NCBI RefSeq assembly: GCF_001192795.1
Contig: NZ_DF968181.1
Span: forward strand, 710,342 to 774,341
Length of the DNA stretch: 64,000 bases
Source of the DNA: Flexilinea flocculi
GTDB lineage: Bacteria; Chloroflexota; Anaerolineae; Anaerolineales; Anaerolineaceae
Direction of reading: 5' to 3'
The stretch's first letter is position 1. Each line of letters starts with the position of its first letter. The notes under the pieces were generated by a model. It had not been told where the DNA came from. It saw only the letters and a list, made by a program, of their open reading frames with translations, and did not search any database. Position numbers and translations under genes: made by a program. This document shows positions 7,061-16,895 of this stretch, in pieces.

Positions 7061-9721
7061 ATGAAATATTATACTCAGGATATTGATAGTGTTTTTTCAG
7101 AGGTAGAAAGTCAATGGAGCGGGCTGAGTCAGGCCGAGGCTGAAAAACGACTTGCTGCAAACGGTAAAAATAAGCTGATTGAAGCCGAAAAACCGTCTTT
7201 ATTGAGCCGTTTTTTTGATCAGCTAAAAGATCCAATGATTATCATGCTGATCGTAGCTGCCATTATTTCCGGTGTCATGGCGGCTTTGGAGGATGAATCT
7301 TTTGCTGATGTCTTCATCATCATGATCGTCGTCATCATCAATTCTGTGCTTGGCGTCTATCAGGAAAATAAAGCTGAACAGGCGATTGAAGCGCTGCAGA
7401 AAATGACTGCCGCCACTTCCAAAGTGATGCGGGATGGAAAACAAAAAGTTGTCAACAGCGAAGATCTTGTGGTTGGGGATGTGATCAATCTGGAAGCAGG
7501 TGATGCCGTCCCTGCAGATGGACGCATATTATTTAGCGCAAGCATGAAGATTGAAGAGTCTTCTTTAACCGGAGAATCAGTTCCGGTTAATAAATTCATT
7601 GATATTTTAAATCTGGAGAATGGTGATGATGTCCCATTAGGCGACCGCAAGAATATGTGCTATATGGGAAGTACTGTTGTATATGGACACGGTTTGGCTG
7701 TAATCACTCATACTGGCATGAAAACCGAGATGGGAAAAATTGCTACGGCGATCAGTGAAGCAGAAGCGGAAATAACACCTCTGCAAAAGAAATTGAGCGA
7801 ATTAAGCAATATTCTGACAAAACTTGTTATCGGTATCTGCGTTTTCATATTCGGTTTTACATTAATCCGAACAGGTAATTTTTCAGGTGCAGCAGTACTT
7901 AATACATTTATGATTGCTGTCAGCCTTGCTGTTGCAGCCATTCCGGAAGGGCTGGTTGCTGTTGTCACAATTGTTCTTTCCATCGGTGTCACCAACATGT
8001 CTCATCGACAGGCTGTTATTCGAAAACTTTCCGCTGTCGAAACGCTGGGTTCTGCGCAAGTCATTTGTTCGGATAAGACAGGTACCTTAACCCAGAACAA
8101 AATGACCGTCGTGGATTCTTACGGCGACGATATCCATCTATTGGCTCAAGCGATGGCTCTATGCAGTGACGCGGAATTGCCAACGAACGAAAAAAGTGAA
8201 ATCATTGGTGATGCTATTGGTGAGCCTACCGAATGTGCTCTGGTAAATTATGCGAGATCACTTTCATTGAATAAAAACGAGTTGAAAGAAAAATTTCCAA
8301 GAGTGGGAGAAGCTCCGTTTGATTCGATGCGTAAGATGATGTCGACAGTACACGATAGCGAAGAACGCAAGTTTGTACAATATACGAAAGGCGCTCCGGA
8401 TGAAGTTATTAAAAAATGTACAAAAGTCCTTCGCAATGGGGAAGTGATACCGCTGACCGATACGATCCGACAGGAAATTTTCCTGGCGAATAAAGAAATG
8501 GCAGAACAGGCATTGCGTGTCCTTGCTGCGGCAATGAAACCCCTCGAGAGCCTTCCAGAAACTTTTGAAGCTGCGGATATGGAAAATGATCTGATTTTCC
8601 TCGGATTAACCGGTATGATTGATCCAATCCGTCCTGAGGTGATCCCTGCAATTATCGAATGTCGGGATGCAGGTATTACACCAGTTATGATAACCGGTGA
8701 TCACAAAGATACAGCCGTCGCGATTGCGAAGCAGCTCGGCATTATCAAAGATGCCTCAGAAGCGGTTACCGGCAGTCAATTGAACGATATCAGTGATGAG
8801 CAATTCCTTAAAGATATCGAAAAAATCAGTGTCTATGCCCGTGTTCAACCAGAACATAAAGTCCGAATTGTGAAGACCTGGAAAAAGAAGGGCATGGTCA
8901 CAGCGATGACCGGTGATGGAGTAAATGATGCACCTTCCATCAAGAGCGCTGATATTGGTGTTGGAATGGGCATTACGGGTACCGATGTTACGAAAAACGT
9001 TGCTGATATGGTTCTGGCAGATGATAATTTCGCGACGATTGTCTCTGCTGTTGAAGAAGGGCGGAGGATTTATGACAATATCATTAAAGTCATCCAATTT
9101 TTGTTGTCCTCAAATGCTTCTGAGGTGCTCTCTGTCTTCTTTGCATCTTTAATGGGATTCCAAATTCTAAAACCGGTTTACATGTTATGGATCAATTTGA
9201 TTACTGACAGTTTCCCTGCGTTGGCGCTCGGTATTGAACGGGCTGAAGGAGATTTAATGAAGCGCAAACCAAGGGATCCGAATGCAGGAATCTTTTCGGA
9301 TGGTGTAGGCTTTGGTGTTGCGTATCAAGGTGTTCTGGTGACTATCATAACGTTAGCAGCCTACTTTATCGGACATTTCATGGAAAGCGGCAGATGGGAA
9401 ATTACGCAGAGTGCGGATGGGATGACAATGGCATTTTTGTCAATGTCAATGGCGGAGATTTTCCATGCTTTCAATATGCGATCAAGGCATAATTCAATTT
9501 TTGCCATGAAATATCACAATAAATACCTGTATGCAGCGATGATCTTGTCATTAATCTTAACCTCTACCGTCATATTTATTCCGGCATTAGCAAAAGCATT
9601 TGAATTCGAACCGATTTCTTTCAATGAATATATTGTTGCCATGGCTCTTGCTTTCTCTATGATTCCTGCTGTTGAATTAATCAAATTGATCCAGAGGAAA
9701 ACGCGTAAACAAAAAATATAA
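7061..9721 (+). CDS. P2A-type cation-transporting ATPase (Ca2+/Mn2+ type)
   Basis: Membrane pump of the SERCA/PMR1-like P-type family, 886 residues from the chosen start. ATG 7061 has AGAGG six bases upstream; a longer frame would start inside the terminator. An N-terminal cation-ATPase domain is followed by the actuator motif LTGES, the phosphorylated aspartate D338 in DKTGTLTQ, the hinge TGDGVNDAP, and membrane segments carrying likely ion ligands: [12 protein letters not shown] and NLITDSFPA. All core ligands of the SERCA second site (E in segment 4, N and E in segment 5, N and D in segment 6) are kept. The residue after PEGL is Val instead of the usual Pro. The manganese riboswitch in front suggests a role in Mn2+ export, though Ca2+ transport is possible. 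Confidence 0.93.
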   Translation: MKYYTQDIDSVFSEVESQWSGLSQAEAEKRLAANGKNKLIEAEKPSLLSRFFDQLKDPMIIMLIVAAIISGVMAALEDESFADVFIIMIVVIINSVLGVYQENKAEQAIEALQKMTAATSKVMRDGKQKVVNSEDLVVGDVINLEAGDAVPADGRILFSASMKIEESSLTGESVPVNKFIDILNLENGDDVPLGDRKNMCYMGSTVVYGHGLAVITHTGMKTEMGKIATAISEAEAEITPLQKKLSELSNILTKLVIGICVFIFGFTLIRTGNFSGAAVLNTFMIAVSLAVAAIPEGLVAVVTIVLSIGVTNMSHRQAVIRKLSAVETLGSAQVICSDKTGTLTQNKMTVVDSYGDDIHLLAQAMALCSDAELPTNEKSEIIGDAIGEPTECALVNYARSLSLNKNELKEKFPRVGEAPFDSMRKMMSTVHDSEERKFVQYTKGAPDEVIKKCTKVLRNGEVIPLTDTIRQEIFLANKEMAEQALRVLAAAMKPLESLPETFEAADMENDLIFLGLTGMIDPIRPEVIPAIIECRDAGITPVMITGDHKDTAVAIAKQLGIIKDASEAVTGSQLNDISDEQFLKDIEKISVYARVQPEHKVRIVKTWKKKGMVTAMTGDGVNDAPSIKSADIGVGMGITGTDVTKNVADMVLADDNFATIVSAVEEGRRIYDNIIKVIQFLLSSNASEVLSVFFASLMGFQILKPVYMLWINLITDSFPALALGIERAEGDLMKRKPRDPNAGIFSDGVGFGVAYQGVLVTIITLAAYFIGHFMESGRWEITQSADGMTMAFLSMSMAEIFHAFNMRSRHNSIFAMKYHNKYLYAAMILSLILTSTVIFIPALAKAFEFEPISFNEYIVAMALAFSMIPAVELIKLIQRKTRKQKI

Positions 9722-9747
9722 TTCTTCGTTCGAATCATTTTAGCTGT

Positions 9748-9776
9748 AAAGGATGAGCATTATGCTCATCCTTTTT
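9748..9776 (+). terminator. Intrinsic terminator of the cation ATPase gene
   Basis: A 9-bp perfect stem GGATGAGCA/TGCTCATCC (9751-9771) with a 3-base loop is preceded by AAA and followed by TTTTT. It lies 30 bp after the stop codon. Confidence 0.9.
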
Positions 9777-9949
9777 AATTAGCCAGCATAGAATTTGCGA
9801 CGATTGATAGTTTCTCTCATGGAAGTATCTTTTTATTGATTCGAATTTCCAGTCTTTTTTTTCAAATTACTGATTTTGACTTACTTTTTCGTGAGGGGCA
9901 GAGGATATCTTGTATAATCATACATGGAGGGGATGAGTGCAGATTCTGC

Positions 9950-10074
9950 TGATAATTCAAAATATGGGAGAGATTAATTGTTGTTTTGGTGATTTTCCGT
10001 TCTGCCGAAAACATCAAAACAATGAAATTTCTCTTTTTTTTTTTCGAAAAAACTTTCCGATTTTCGAGTCGCTA
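9950..10074 (-). repeat. Dispersed variable-stem hairpin repeat, copy 4 (reversed)
   Basis: Short flank on the left (ATAATTCAAAATATGGGA) and long flank on the right (CTTTCCGATTTTCGAGTCGC), so the orientation is opposite to copy 3. The hairpin at 9981-10022 pairs TTGTTTTGGTGATTTTC with GAAAACATCAAAACAA, with one bulged A and one G-T pair. The rest of the 9777-10232 gap shows TTGTATAATC near 9910 but no gene. Confidence 0.75.
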
Positions 10075-10232
10075 AGATTCTGCCGTTTTACGTTTCTGTT
10101 TAAAATTGTTATACGATAAAATAGAAACTCTTATCGTTATCACCGAAAAACATTTTCAGGACTTACAAATTTGAGAAATGTATTGGTTTTAATCATAAAT
10201 AATTCCTTCATATCTATTCAAGGTTAGTGAAT

Positions 10233-10979
10233 ATGGAATCCCTATTAAATTTCATGGCAACCTATCAGAAATGGATCTACTCAATTCTGATTATTACAGG
10301 GATTCTTTATTTAAAAAGGCTCATCAGTGCCTGGAGAGAATGGCGAGCTACGATATTCGGCTTAGAGCGGGACGCTGCACAATCAAAGTTGAATTCTTCT
10401 CTGGTGATGGTGTTTCTGATATTGCTCCTGCTGGCTGCGGAATTTATCACACTGACTTTTATAGTTTCCGAATGGCCGCAGGTAAAAATTTCTTCTGAAA
10501 CGGTTCCGACTGTTGGCCCGGATATGGGAATTCTCTCACCTGCTTCGTCCGATATGCAAATTAATTCTAAAGTGGAGATTGCTGCACAAGGTGAGAATGG
10601 GTTATCTGGAGAAAATCAATCATTACTAACGCCAACGCCATTTTTCGGAAATCAGACATTTTCAGGATGCATTCCAGGACAAATCGAGTGGATTGCGCCG
10701 AAGTCGGGTGAAGAAATATCGGGATTGTATGAGCTAAAGGCAACTGTCAATTATCAGGATATGGGTTTCTATAAGTACCAGTATTCGCTGCTTAATGACC
10801 AGAAGAGCTGGACTGCGATTTCAGCTGGAAATCTCCCCGTTTTAGAAGGACAGTTGGGCGTCCTGGCAACAACAGAAATTGCAAATGGTGATTATGTCCT
10901 CCGTTTAATTATCGTTGATAAGAACAATGTCGAAAGTTCACCCTGTGACGTAGCTGTACGTATTATGAACAAAGAATAA
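10233..10979 (+). CDS. Conserved membrane-anchored protein of unknown function
   Basis: About 248 residues with two predicted membrane segments (WIYSILIITGILYL near residues 14-28 and SLVMVFLILLLLAAEFITLTFIV near 56-78). A low-complexity linker rich in Ser, Pro and Thr follows. The extracytoplasmic C-terminal domain starts CIPGQIEWIAPKSGEEISGLYELKATVNY and looks like a small immunoglobulin-like beta sandwich, including the pattern ANGDYVLRLIIVDKNN. It probably acts at the cell surface, but I do not recognise a named family. ATG 10233 is chosen with AAGG upstream; a GTG two codons earlier is possible. It stands alone between repeat copies. Confidence 0.7.
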   Translation: MESLLNFMATYQKWIYSILIITGILYLKRLISAWREWRATIFGLERDAAQSKLNSSLVMVFLILLLLAAEFITLTFIVSEWPQVKISSETVPTVGPDMGILSPASSDMQINSKVEIAAQGENGLSGENQSLLTPTPFFGNQTFSGCIPGQIEWIAPKSGEEISGLYELKATVNYQDMGFYKYQYSLLNDQKSWTAISAGNLPVLEGQLGVLATTEIANGDYVLRLIIVDKNNVESSPCDVAVRIMNKE

Positions 10980-11084
10980 AGTTTCTTTACGCGACATCAG
11001 AAACCATCAATTGGAAAAATACAGTTGACTGCTTGAATAAAGAGCGATAATCATTCAGATTTTTTTATATCACTTAGACAGATA

Positions 11085-11164
11085 TCAGCAATTCGAAATG
11101 AAGTTTAACTTTTCGAATAAAAAATCAGAAAACCAAAGGATTCTATTCATATTTCGAATTGCAG
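11085..11164. repeat. Dispersed repeat, copy 5 (no central hairpin)
   Basis: Inverted ends TCAGCAATTCGAAATGAAG and ATTCATATTTCGAATTGCA are 80 bp apart and enclose only TTCGAATAAAAAATCAGAAAA plus AAAGGATTCT. The whole stem-loop is missing. A further left-flank fragment (CTTGAATAAAGAGCGA) lies just upstream near 11032. Confidence 0.7.
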
Positions 11165-11218
11165 GTCGGAAATCAAAAGAGCGTTTTTTGATACAATAAC
11201 AATCAAGGGAAAAAACCT

Positions 11219-11758
11219 ATGGCAGAAATTGAGTTACGCATCGCAAATATGTCTGATTGTCCTTTGCTTACGAAAATTGATCTGGATTTTGACAGCGAAT
11301 TTGTTTGGACATCGCAGATTATGGATGAACTTGATTCTTATTCGATTAATTTGCAGAAAATCAAACTACCAAAGACAATTCATGTTCCATTTCAGGCGAA
11401 CAACATTTCCGCACTTGAAAATATGATAAAGCGAAAAGAAGTATTAATTGCCCGCTTTGAGAATCAGATTGTTGGTTTTTCCAGAATCGAAACTGATGAA
11501 ACCGAAAATCAGTTCATCATTAAAACGGGTGGTGTGAAACCGGAATATCGAAAAAAAGGGATCGGAACTGCAATTTTAACCGGAGTTCAGGAAATGGCTC
11601 AACAGAATCACATCTCCAGACTTGTTTTTACGCTTCAAGCCAAAAACGATCCGGCCATTCATTTTCTGATGAATAGAGGTTTCAAATTTTGCGGATATCA
11701 GGAATTCTATTTCTCAAATTTTGAAATAGCGCTTTTTTATGCAAAGAATATTCGATAA
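11219..11758 (+). CDS. GNAT-family N-acetyltransferase
   Basis: A 179-residue acetyl-CoA-dependent acyltransferase of the GNAT fold. The acetyl-CoA-binding motif is EYRKKGIGTAILTGVQEMA (roughly residues 103-121), the Q/RxxGxG/A signature, followed by the typical C-terminal LVFTLQAKNDPAIHFLMNRGFKFCGYQEFY. The substrate cannot be told from sequence. The gene starts with ATG after an AAGGGAAAA stretch and ends 6 bp before the next gene, so the two form an operon with a membrane sensor-like protein. A link between the two products is suggested only by this spacing. Confidence 0.85.
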   Translation: MAEIELRIANMSDCPLLTKIDLDFDSEFVWTSQIMDELDSYSINLQKIKLPKTIHVPFQANNISALENMIKRKEVLIARFENQIVGFSRIETDETENQFIIKTGGVKPEYRKKGIGTAILTGVQEMAQQNHISRLVFTLQAKNDPAIHFLMNRGFKFCGYQEFYFSNFEIALFYAKNIR

Positions 11759-11764
11759 AACAAA

Positions 11765-13693
11765 ATGGAAAACACAATCAAGTGGATCATAACATTCTTA
11801 CAGACATTAAATGAAATTCTTACGGCAACTGTTGCCATAACGACATTTTCTTTATTTCTATTTATTCTTTTTTTCATAAGAAAGGAAAAATTGGCAAGAA
11901 TTTTCGCACCCTTGCTATTTTTTCTGACAGTGATTTATTCAGCGGACGCTTTGGAAAATACCACAATCCTGTTGAGTTATCAGCTTTATTGGCAAAAAAT
12001 TCACTGGACCGGGTTCGTTTTTTTGCCTGCAATCTTTTTCCATTTCTCTGAAGTCTTGCTCACAATGACTGGTTTCTCCCAGCAAAAATTGAGAAAGATT
12101 CTTATCGTTTTTATTTATTGCTGCTCGCTCTTTTTCCTGATTGAGCTTTGGACTGATCGATTATTTTCCGGAATGAGGGAAATTGAAACCATCGGTTCCA
12201 CCATGATTCCTGCTGAAACTGCTGGCTGGTTCTGGATATTCTTTGGTATTTTGTTAGTTTCCTCGTTTTTGAATTATTTAAATACTTATTCTCGAACCCG
12301 GACACGAACCAGCCGCCGAAGGATGACCTATCTCATTTTCAGCTCAATCGGTGTCTTATTAGGCACCTTTCCGTTATTAATTTTTGGATCAGGATTTGTC
12401 TCTCAGCATCCTTTATTTTTTTGGATTATCAGCAATTTAGCAAATTTTGTAATACTGATTATGGTGCTGCTGCTGGGATATTCGGTTACTACTTTTTGTG
12501 TATCTTGGTCCTATCGCGTGGTGCGATTGCGCCTCTTTGAATGGATGCTGCGCGGACCGGCAACAGCGAGCGCCACGTTGGGGATACTAACATTAATCAA
12601 ACGCAGCTCAGGAGTCCTTGGTATCAATATTGATGGTTTGATCTCATTGTTAACGGTTGTCTCCATCGTTATGTTGGAATTTCTGATCACCTTGATCCTG
12701 CCTCTGATGGAACGAAACAGCATTTCTGGTTATGGCAATGAAGATTATTCTCTGGTAAGCGGATTGGAAAACATGGTTGTATTTAAACCTGAGCTGAATA
12801 CTTATCTGGAATCTTTGATCAGTGCTGTCACCGATAAATTTCAGGCAAAAGGTGCATTTATTGCTGTGATCGATCCGATGGGAAAAATTGACGATTATAT
12901 CCAGGTCGGAGAAGCCGATTGGGAAAATATTGCCGAAATACCTGCTCGTATATTCGAAGAAAAGCAGACAGGTGAAGAACTTATTTTGGACGATTCCGGC
13001 GTGATTTGTCCAATTATTTCCAAAGAAAATTCTAATGATGCTTCTGTTTTGCTTGCAATCCTTGGAATCAGCGGTACTGCTGCGGAAGAATTGGACGATG
13101 ATAATCGGAACGCATTGCAGCTTGCGATTGAAAAAGCGAGGGTTATACTGTGGCAGCGCTGGTATCTCATCAGCGCATTGAGCGTTCTTCGCAGTGTGAA
13201 TGAAAGTGATCAAATCGGTTTATTTCGGGATGTCAGCCCATTGAATCAGACAGAGATGTTAAAATCGCGCTCCAAACTGGACCTTACTTATGTCAGCGGC
13301 TGGGTACGAGATGCGCTGACACATTACTGGGGAGGGCCACGGTTGTCTGAAAATCCTTTAATGGATTTGGAAATTGTTCGAAATGAACTTAACCATGAAG
13401 CAGACAGCCCAACCAACGCCTTGCGATCGGTGTTGAAAGCGGCAATCGAGCGAATTCGCCCTGCCGGCGAACGGAATATCAGTGGAGAATGGATTTTATA
13501 CAATATTTTGGAGCTCAAATTTATTGAAGGCAAGAAAGTAAAAGAAGTTGCTCAGAAACTGGCTATTTCAGAAGCAGATTTATATCGGAAACAAAAAGTT
13601 GCCATTGAAGAAATTGCAAAAACGCTCATTCGTATGGAGGATGAATCCTCTCATGGAACAATCGAAAAAAGTCCTGACAACAGTAAAGAATAA
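11765..13693 (+). CDS. 7TM sensor-like protein with a GAF-like domain and C-terminal helix-turn-helix region
   Basis: A 642-residue protein. Roughly residues 10-240 resemble the seven-helix membrane region at the N-terminus of some histidine kinases (segments such as VAITTFSLFLFILFFI and FVFLPAIFFHFSEVLLTM). Further hydrophobic segments reach residue 320. A soluble part at about 335-470 looks like a GAF-type domain. The last 60 residues, LELKFIEGKKVKEVAQKLAI then SEADLYRKQKVAIEEIAKTL, read like a sigma-70 region-4-type or winged helix-turn-helix. No histidine-kinase ATPase motif (N, G1, G2 boxes) is seen. It may be a one-component membrane regulator. It shares an operon with the GNAT gene. 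The domain assignments are visual only. Confidence 0.7.
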   Translation: MENTIKWIITFLQTLNEILTATVAITTFSLFLFILFFIRKEKLARIFAPLLFFLTVIYSADALENTTILLSYQLYWQKIHWTGFVFLPAIFFHFSEVLLTMTGFSQQKLRKILIVFIYCCSLFFLIELWTDRLFSGMREIETIGSTMIPAETAGWFWIFFGILLVSSFLNYLNTYSRTRTRTSRRRMTYLIFSSIGVLLGTFPLLIFGSGFVSQHPLFFWIISNLANFVILIMVLLLGYSVTTFCVSWSYRVVRLRLFEWMLRGPATASATLGILTLIKRSSGVLGINIDGLISLLTVVSIVMLEFLITLILPLMERNSISGYGNEDYSLVSGLENMVVFKPELNTYLESLISAVTDKFQAKGAFIAVIDPMGKIDDYIQVGEADWENIAEIPARIFEEKQTGEELILDDSGVICPIISKENSNDASVLLAILGISGTAAEELDDDNRNALQLAIEKARVILWQRWYLISALSVLRSVNESDQIGLFRDVSPLNQTEMLKSRSKLDLTYVSGWVRDALTHYWGGPRLSENPLMDLEIVRNELNHEADSPTNALRSVLKAAIERIRPAGERNISGEWILYNILELKFIEGKKVKEVAQKLAISEADLYRKQKVAIEEIAKTLIRMEDESSHGTIEKSPDNSKE

Positions 13694-13694
13694 A

Positions 13695-13846
13695 ATCAGC
13701 AATTCGAAAAGAATTTCGAAATTTCTAATTGGTACACAATGGGATAGAGAACAGTTATTCGATGGATGGAAAATTTTCAAAATGGTTGCATTATTCTTAT
13801 AAGCAGCATAAAAACAACGCAACAAAATATTTTCTCGATTGCTTTG
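13695..13846 (+). repeat. Dispersed variable-stem hairpin repeat, copy 6
   Basis: Starts ATCAGCAATTCGAAAAGAA. The hairpin at 13785-13823 pairs GTTGCATTATTCTTAT with ATAAAAACAACGCAAC at 13 of 16 positions, with a 7-base loop. The right end is TTTTCTCGATTGCT. Confidence 0.65.
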
Positions 13847-13865
13847 ATTGTTGAATCAATCCTTT

Positions 13866-13953
13866 AACAATTCGTAATATGGAGAGGAATTCTTTGTCAA
13901 AAGAACAAGTGTTTCCCAATTGATTCAAATAGCAAGTCACTATTTCGAATTAC
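13866..13953. repeat. Dispersed repeat, copy 7 (hairpin lost or degenerate)
   Basis: Inverted ends AACAATTCGTAATATGGAG and CACTATTTCGAATTAC are about 88 bp apart. Between them the GTTTCCCAATTGATTCAAAT box of the long flank is kept but no convincing stem-loop. It is adjacent to copy 6, so the 13694-14011 gap consists mainly of two copies. Confidence 0.6.
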
Positions 13954-14011
13954 AATCAATTCTTTGAATGATAGAGCGGAAAACGCTTACGTGGTATGAT
14001 TTAGGCGGGAA

Positions 14012-16192
14012 ATGGAAAAAAAGACGACTCTTACAGAAGGCAAAAAAAACAAATCCATTGGACTCAGACAACGTATTATTCTTTGGGTCGATATTTTGGC
14101 TTTAATGATGTTTCTGATCGCCGGATTATTATGGATAGGATTCCAGGGCCGCTCCGAAGGATATTTTCTAAACAGAATTTCAGGTGATATTCACTTCTTC
14201 TTAGGTTCTGGAAAATATGCGGTTACTTTTCTGCTCCTTGCAGTTGGTTTCTATATACTATATCGAAACCATTCTTCGAGAATTTTAATTGTTCCAAAAT
14301 TGAAAATCTTCTTTGGAATTGTATTGATTTTGGCTGTTTTTGGCCTGATGAACCGTTTTGAAAAATTTTCCGGTGGATATTTTGGATTTATCATTGATAA
14401 CTTTCTCGTTTCACTGGCAGGACCTTTTTTTGCGGCTGCAGTTCTTGGGCTGACGTTCTTGTTTTGTCTCGGAGCAATTTTCCATTGGGAGCGTAAAATT
14501 CCCGGTTTATTTCGCCAAATTCGAAAGCAGATTCAGAAGATTCATGTGTATCATCCGCAAAAAATTGCGCATGAATCTGCCAGACAAAAAATTTCTATGA
14601 AAGAAAAAACTGGTTTCTTTACGGATACTTACCATGAAGAAAAACGTATCGAAAAAAAACCAAAGAAAAAGAACAAGGATGAATCCGAAAAAGGAATGAT
14701 CAGAAATAATCAACTCCCTCCATTGAATCTGTTAGAGCCTGAGATGGGTTTTATTGAAAAAACAGCGGATGTTGAATCAACGATTCACAATATTGAGGCT
14801 GCTATGGAAGAATTTGGTACGCCTGTTGATGTTATAGGATACAGTATCGGTCCAGGGATAATTCAGTATCAGGTCACGCCGGGAATGTTGGAGAAATCAA
14901 GTGGCAAAGGTTCTGTCATTCCGAAAAAAATCCGAGTAGCTCAGGTTGCTCAACGGGAAAGAGATCTTGCTGTGCGTTTGGGAGTGGCAAATCTCTCAAT
15001 TCAGGCGCCAGTTCCTGGAGAATCATTCATTGGAATTGATATGCCAAATCCGAACGCCTTAAAAGTCAGGCTTCGTCCGCTGATTGAAAGTCAGGAGTTC
15101 CAGTCAAAAAGTTCTCCTTTAAGTGTTGCATTGGGCCGTGATATTTCCGGAACACCAGTGGTCGTTGATCTTGAACAGATGCCTCATCTTTTAATTGCAG
15201 GCACTACCAACTCAGGAAAATCAATTTGTCTGCGATCCATGGCAGTATGTCTGATCATGAATAACACACCGGAACAGCTTCGGATTGTGATGATCGATCC
15301 CAAGCGCGTTGAACTTTTTCGATTTAATGGTCTGCCACACTTGTTAGGAAAAGTGGAGACCGAATATGAACGCAGCATTGCCGTGCTGGGTTGGGCTGTT
15401 CAGGAGATGAAAAGCCGTTATAAATTATTTGAGACCGTTGGAGTTCGGAAACTCTCATCCTATAATCAATATGCGGAAAAAAATCATCAGAAACCGTTAC
15501 CATATATTGTGATTTTTATTGATGAATTGGCAGAAATTGTCAAAGGTGTTGATAAGCAGGGACAGGAATATATCGATACGCTTGCCTCGCTCGCACGAGC
15601 GACCGGTATGCACTTGGTGGTCGCAACGCAGCGTCCGGATACAACAATTATTACGGGAAAAATTAAAACAAACATCCCGGCACGAATCGCATTGAACGTG
15701 GCTTCAGCAATCGATTCACGGGTCATTATGGGCAAACAGGGTGCGGAAAAATTACTGGGGCGCGGAGATATGTATTTTGTTGATCCAAGTTTGAACGTTC
15801 CGATTCGTATTCAAGGCCCGTTACTGACGGATGAAGAGATTGATGCAGTAGTCTCGTTATGGAAAAAGCTGACACCGAAAACGACTGGCGAACCGGAATT
15901 GGCTCCATGGGAAGGTTTGATCATTGAAGCGGCAAATGAAGAGTCTTCGAAAGATGATAAAGTGTTAAAGGATGCAATACGTCTGATCTGCAGAACCAGG
16001 AAAGCCAGCGCCTCTTATCTTCAGGTAAAATTGAATATCAGTTTTCCAAAAGCAAGCCGATTGTTGGAACAGATGGAAAAAATCGGCGTTGTTGGTCCGA
16101 TTCAAGTGGGCGGCAAAGCACGCGAGGTCCTTTGGGATGAAGATGAGGCAGAATCTTACGGTGAAGATGCAGGTTTCAAGGAGGATGAATAA
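14012..16192 (+). CDS. ftsK: FtsK/SpoIIIE-family DNA translocase
   Basis: Septal DNA pump that moves chromosome ends through the closing septum and helps resolve dimers. The 726 residues begin with four membrane segments (about 25-160), then a short basic linker, then the alpha/beta motor domains. The Walker A motif GTTNSGKS is at about 397-404 and Walker B is IVIFIDELAEI. HLVVATQRPDTTIITGKIKTN is the conserved FtsK signature. The C-terminal 70 residues form the gamma winged helix (ASASYLQVKLNISFPKASRL) that reads polar KOPS/SRS sequences. The following gene starts 3 bp after the stop, and a GGAGG inside the ftsK end serves it, so ftsK, the phosphatidyltransferase gene and probably lgt are one unit. 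Confidence 0.94.
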   Translation: MEKKTTLTEGKKNKSIGLRQRIILWVDILALMMFLIAGLLWIGFQGRSEGYFLNRISGDIHFFLGSGKYAVTFLLLAVGFYILYRNHSSRILIVPKLKIFFGIVLILAVFGLMNRFEKFSGGYFGFIIDNFLVSLAGPFFAAAVLGLTFLFCLGAIFHWERKIPGLFRQIRKQIQKIHVYHPQKIAHESARQKISMKEKTGFFTDTYHEEKRIEKKPKKKNKDESEKGMIRNNQLPPLNLLEPEMGFIEKTADVESTIHNIEAAMEEFGTPVDVIGYSIGPGIIQYQVTPGMLEKSSGKGSVIPKKIRVAQVAQRERDLAVRLGVANLSIQAPVPGESFIGIDMPNPNALKVRLRPLIESQEFQSKSSPLSVALGRDISGTPVVVDLEQMPHLLIAGTTNSGKSICLRSMAVCLIMNNTPEQLRIVMIDPKRVELFRFNGLPHLLGKVETEYERSIAVLGWAVQEMKSRYKLFETVGVRKLSSYNQYAEKNHQKPLPYIVIFIDELAEIVKGVDKQGQEYIDTLASLARATGMHLVVATQRPDTTIITGKIKTNIPARIALNVASAIDSRVIMGKQGAEKLLGRGDMYFVDPSLNVPIRIQGPLLTDEEIDAVVSLWKKLTPKTTGEPELAPWEGLIIEAANEESSKDDKVLKDAIRLICRTRKASASYLQVKLNISFPKASRLLEQMEKIGVVGPIQVGGKAREVLWDEDEAESYGEDAGFKEDE

Positions 16193-16195
16193 GAA

Positions 16196-16831
16196 ATGAC
16201 AGAGAAGATAACTTTTTCAGATCGATGCAGGGTTTGGTTTAAGCAGTTTGGTGATATTAGTTCACGTTTTTTATTGAAAATCGGTTTATCTGCAAACGCA
16301 GTGACAATCATTGGCTGTGTCGGACATCTTTTTGCCGCGTATCTGGCAGCTGTGGGGCAATTCACATGGGCAGGCATTTTGTTATTGTTCTTCGCGGTGA
16401 CAGATTTTTTTGACGGAACGATGTCCCGGATGACAACCGGTGGAAAAGGGACAAAATTTGGCGCCGTATTAGATTCGACAACAGATCGATATGCTGAATT
16501 TATGATTTTTGGTGGTTTAATTTATTATTATGCAGTTCATGGCGATTATTTGCTGATGATTGTTTCCTATGCGGCGATTATGGGTTCTATCCTTGTATCC
16601 TATACACGAGCAAAAGGTGAAATTGCGGGACTGAATATGAAGTTGGGTTTGATGTCGCGACTTGAGCGATATTTATTCCTGGTTCCCTGTTTATTCTTTA
16701 ACGTACCTTTTATCGCGATGTGGGCAATTGCTCTCGGATCACAATTTACTGCCATTCAAAGAATCGTTCATATTTATCGAGAATTTAAACGAATTGATGC
16801 TGAAACATCCAGTCAGAAGAAAAATTCTTAA
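16196..16831 (+). CDS. CDP-alcohol phosphatidyltransferase
   Basis: Integral membrane enzyme that transfers a phosphatidyl group from CDP-diacylglycerol to an alcohol such as glycerol-3-phosphate or inositol phosphate. The 211 residues contain the family signature starting at DFFDGTMSR and ending FGAVLDSTTDR, with all four catalytic aspartates. The spacing between the R and the G is 10 residues instead of the usual 8, with GGKG in the insert, and Ser replaces Ala before Arg. About six membrane segments follow. The substrate is uncertain: phosphatidylglycerophosphate and phosphatidylinositol-phosphate synthases are the main options. It is 3 bp from ftsK and 64 bp before lgt, so phospholipid and lipoprotein modification genes lie together. 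Confidence 0.87.
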   Translation: MTEKITFSDRCRVWFKQFGDISSRFLLKIGLSANAVTIIGCVGHLFAAYLAAVGQFTWAGILLLFFAVTDFFDGTMSRMTTGGKGTKFGAVLDSTTDRYAEFMIFGGLIYYYAVHGDYLLMIVSYAAIMGSILVSYTRAKGEIAGLNMKLGLMSRLERYLFLVPCLFFNVPFIAMWAIALGSQFTAIQRIVHIYREFKRIDAETSSQKKNS

Positions 16832-16895
16832 TCGATTTTTTAGTAATTAAACAACAGTCTTTTATGTAAATGAACAGGACGAAAGAGAAAATCAC

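Noticed and set aside
12650-13213. A 187-codon open frame antisense to the 7TM sensor-like gene
   Set aside because: It lies fully within a well-supported coding region, has no ribosome-binding site, and its composition looks like an antisense shadow.
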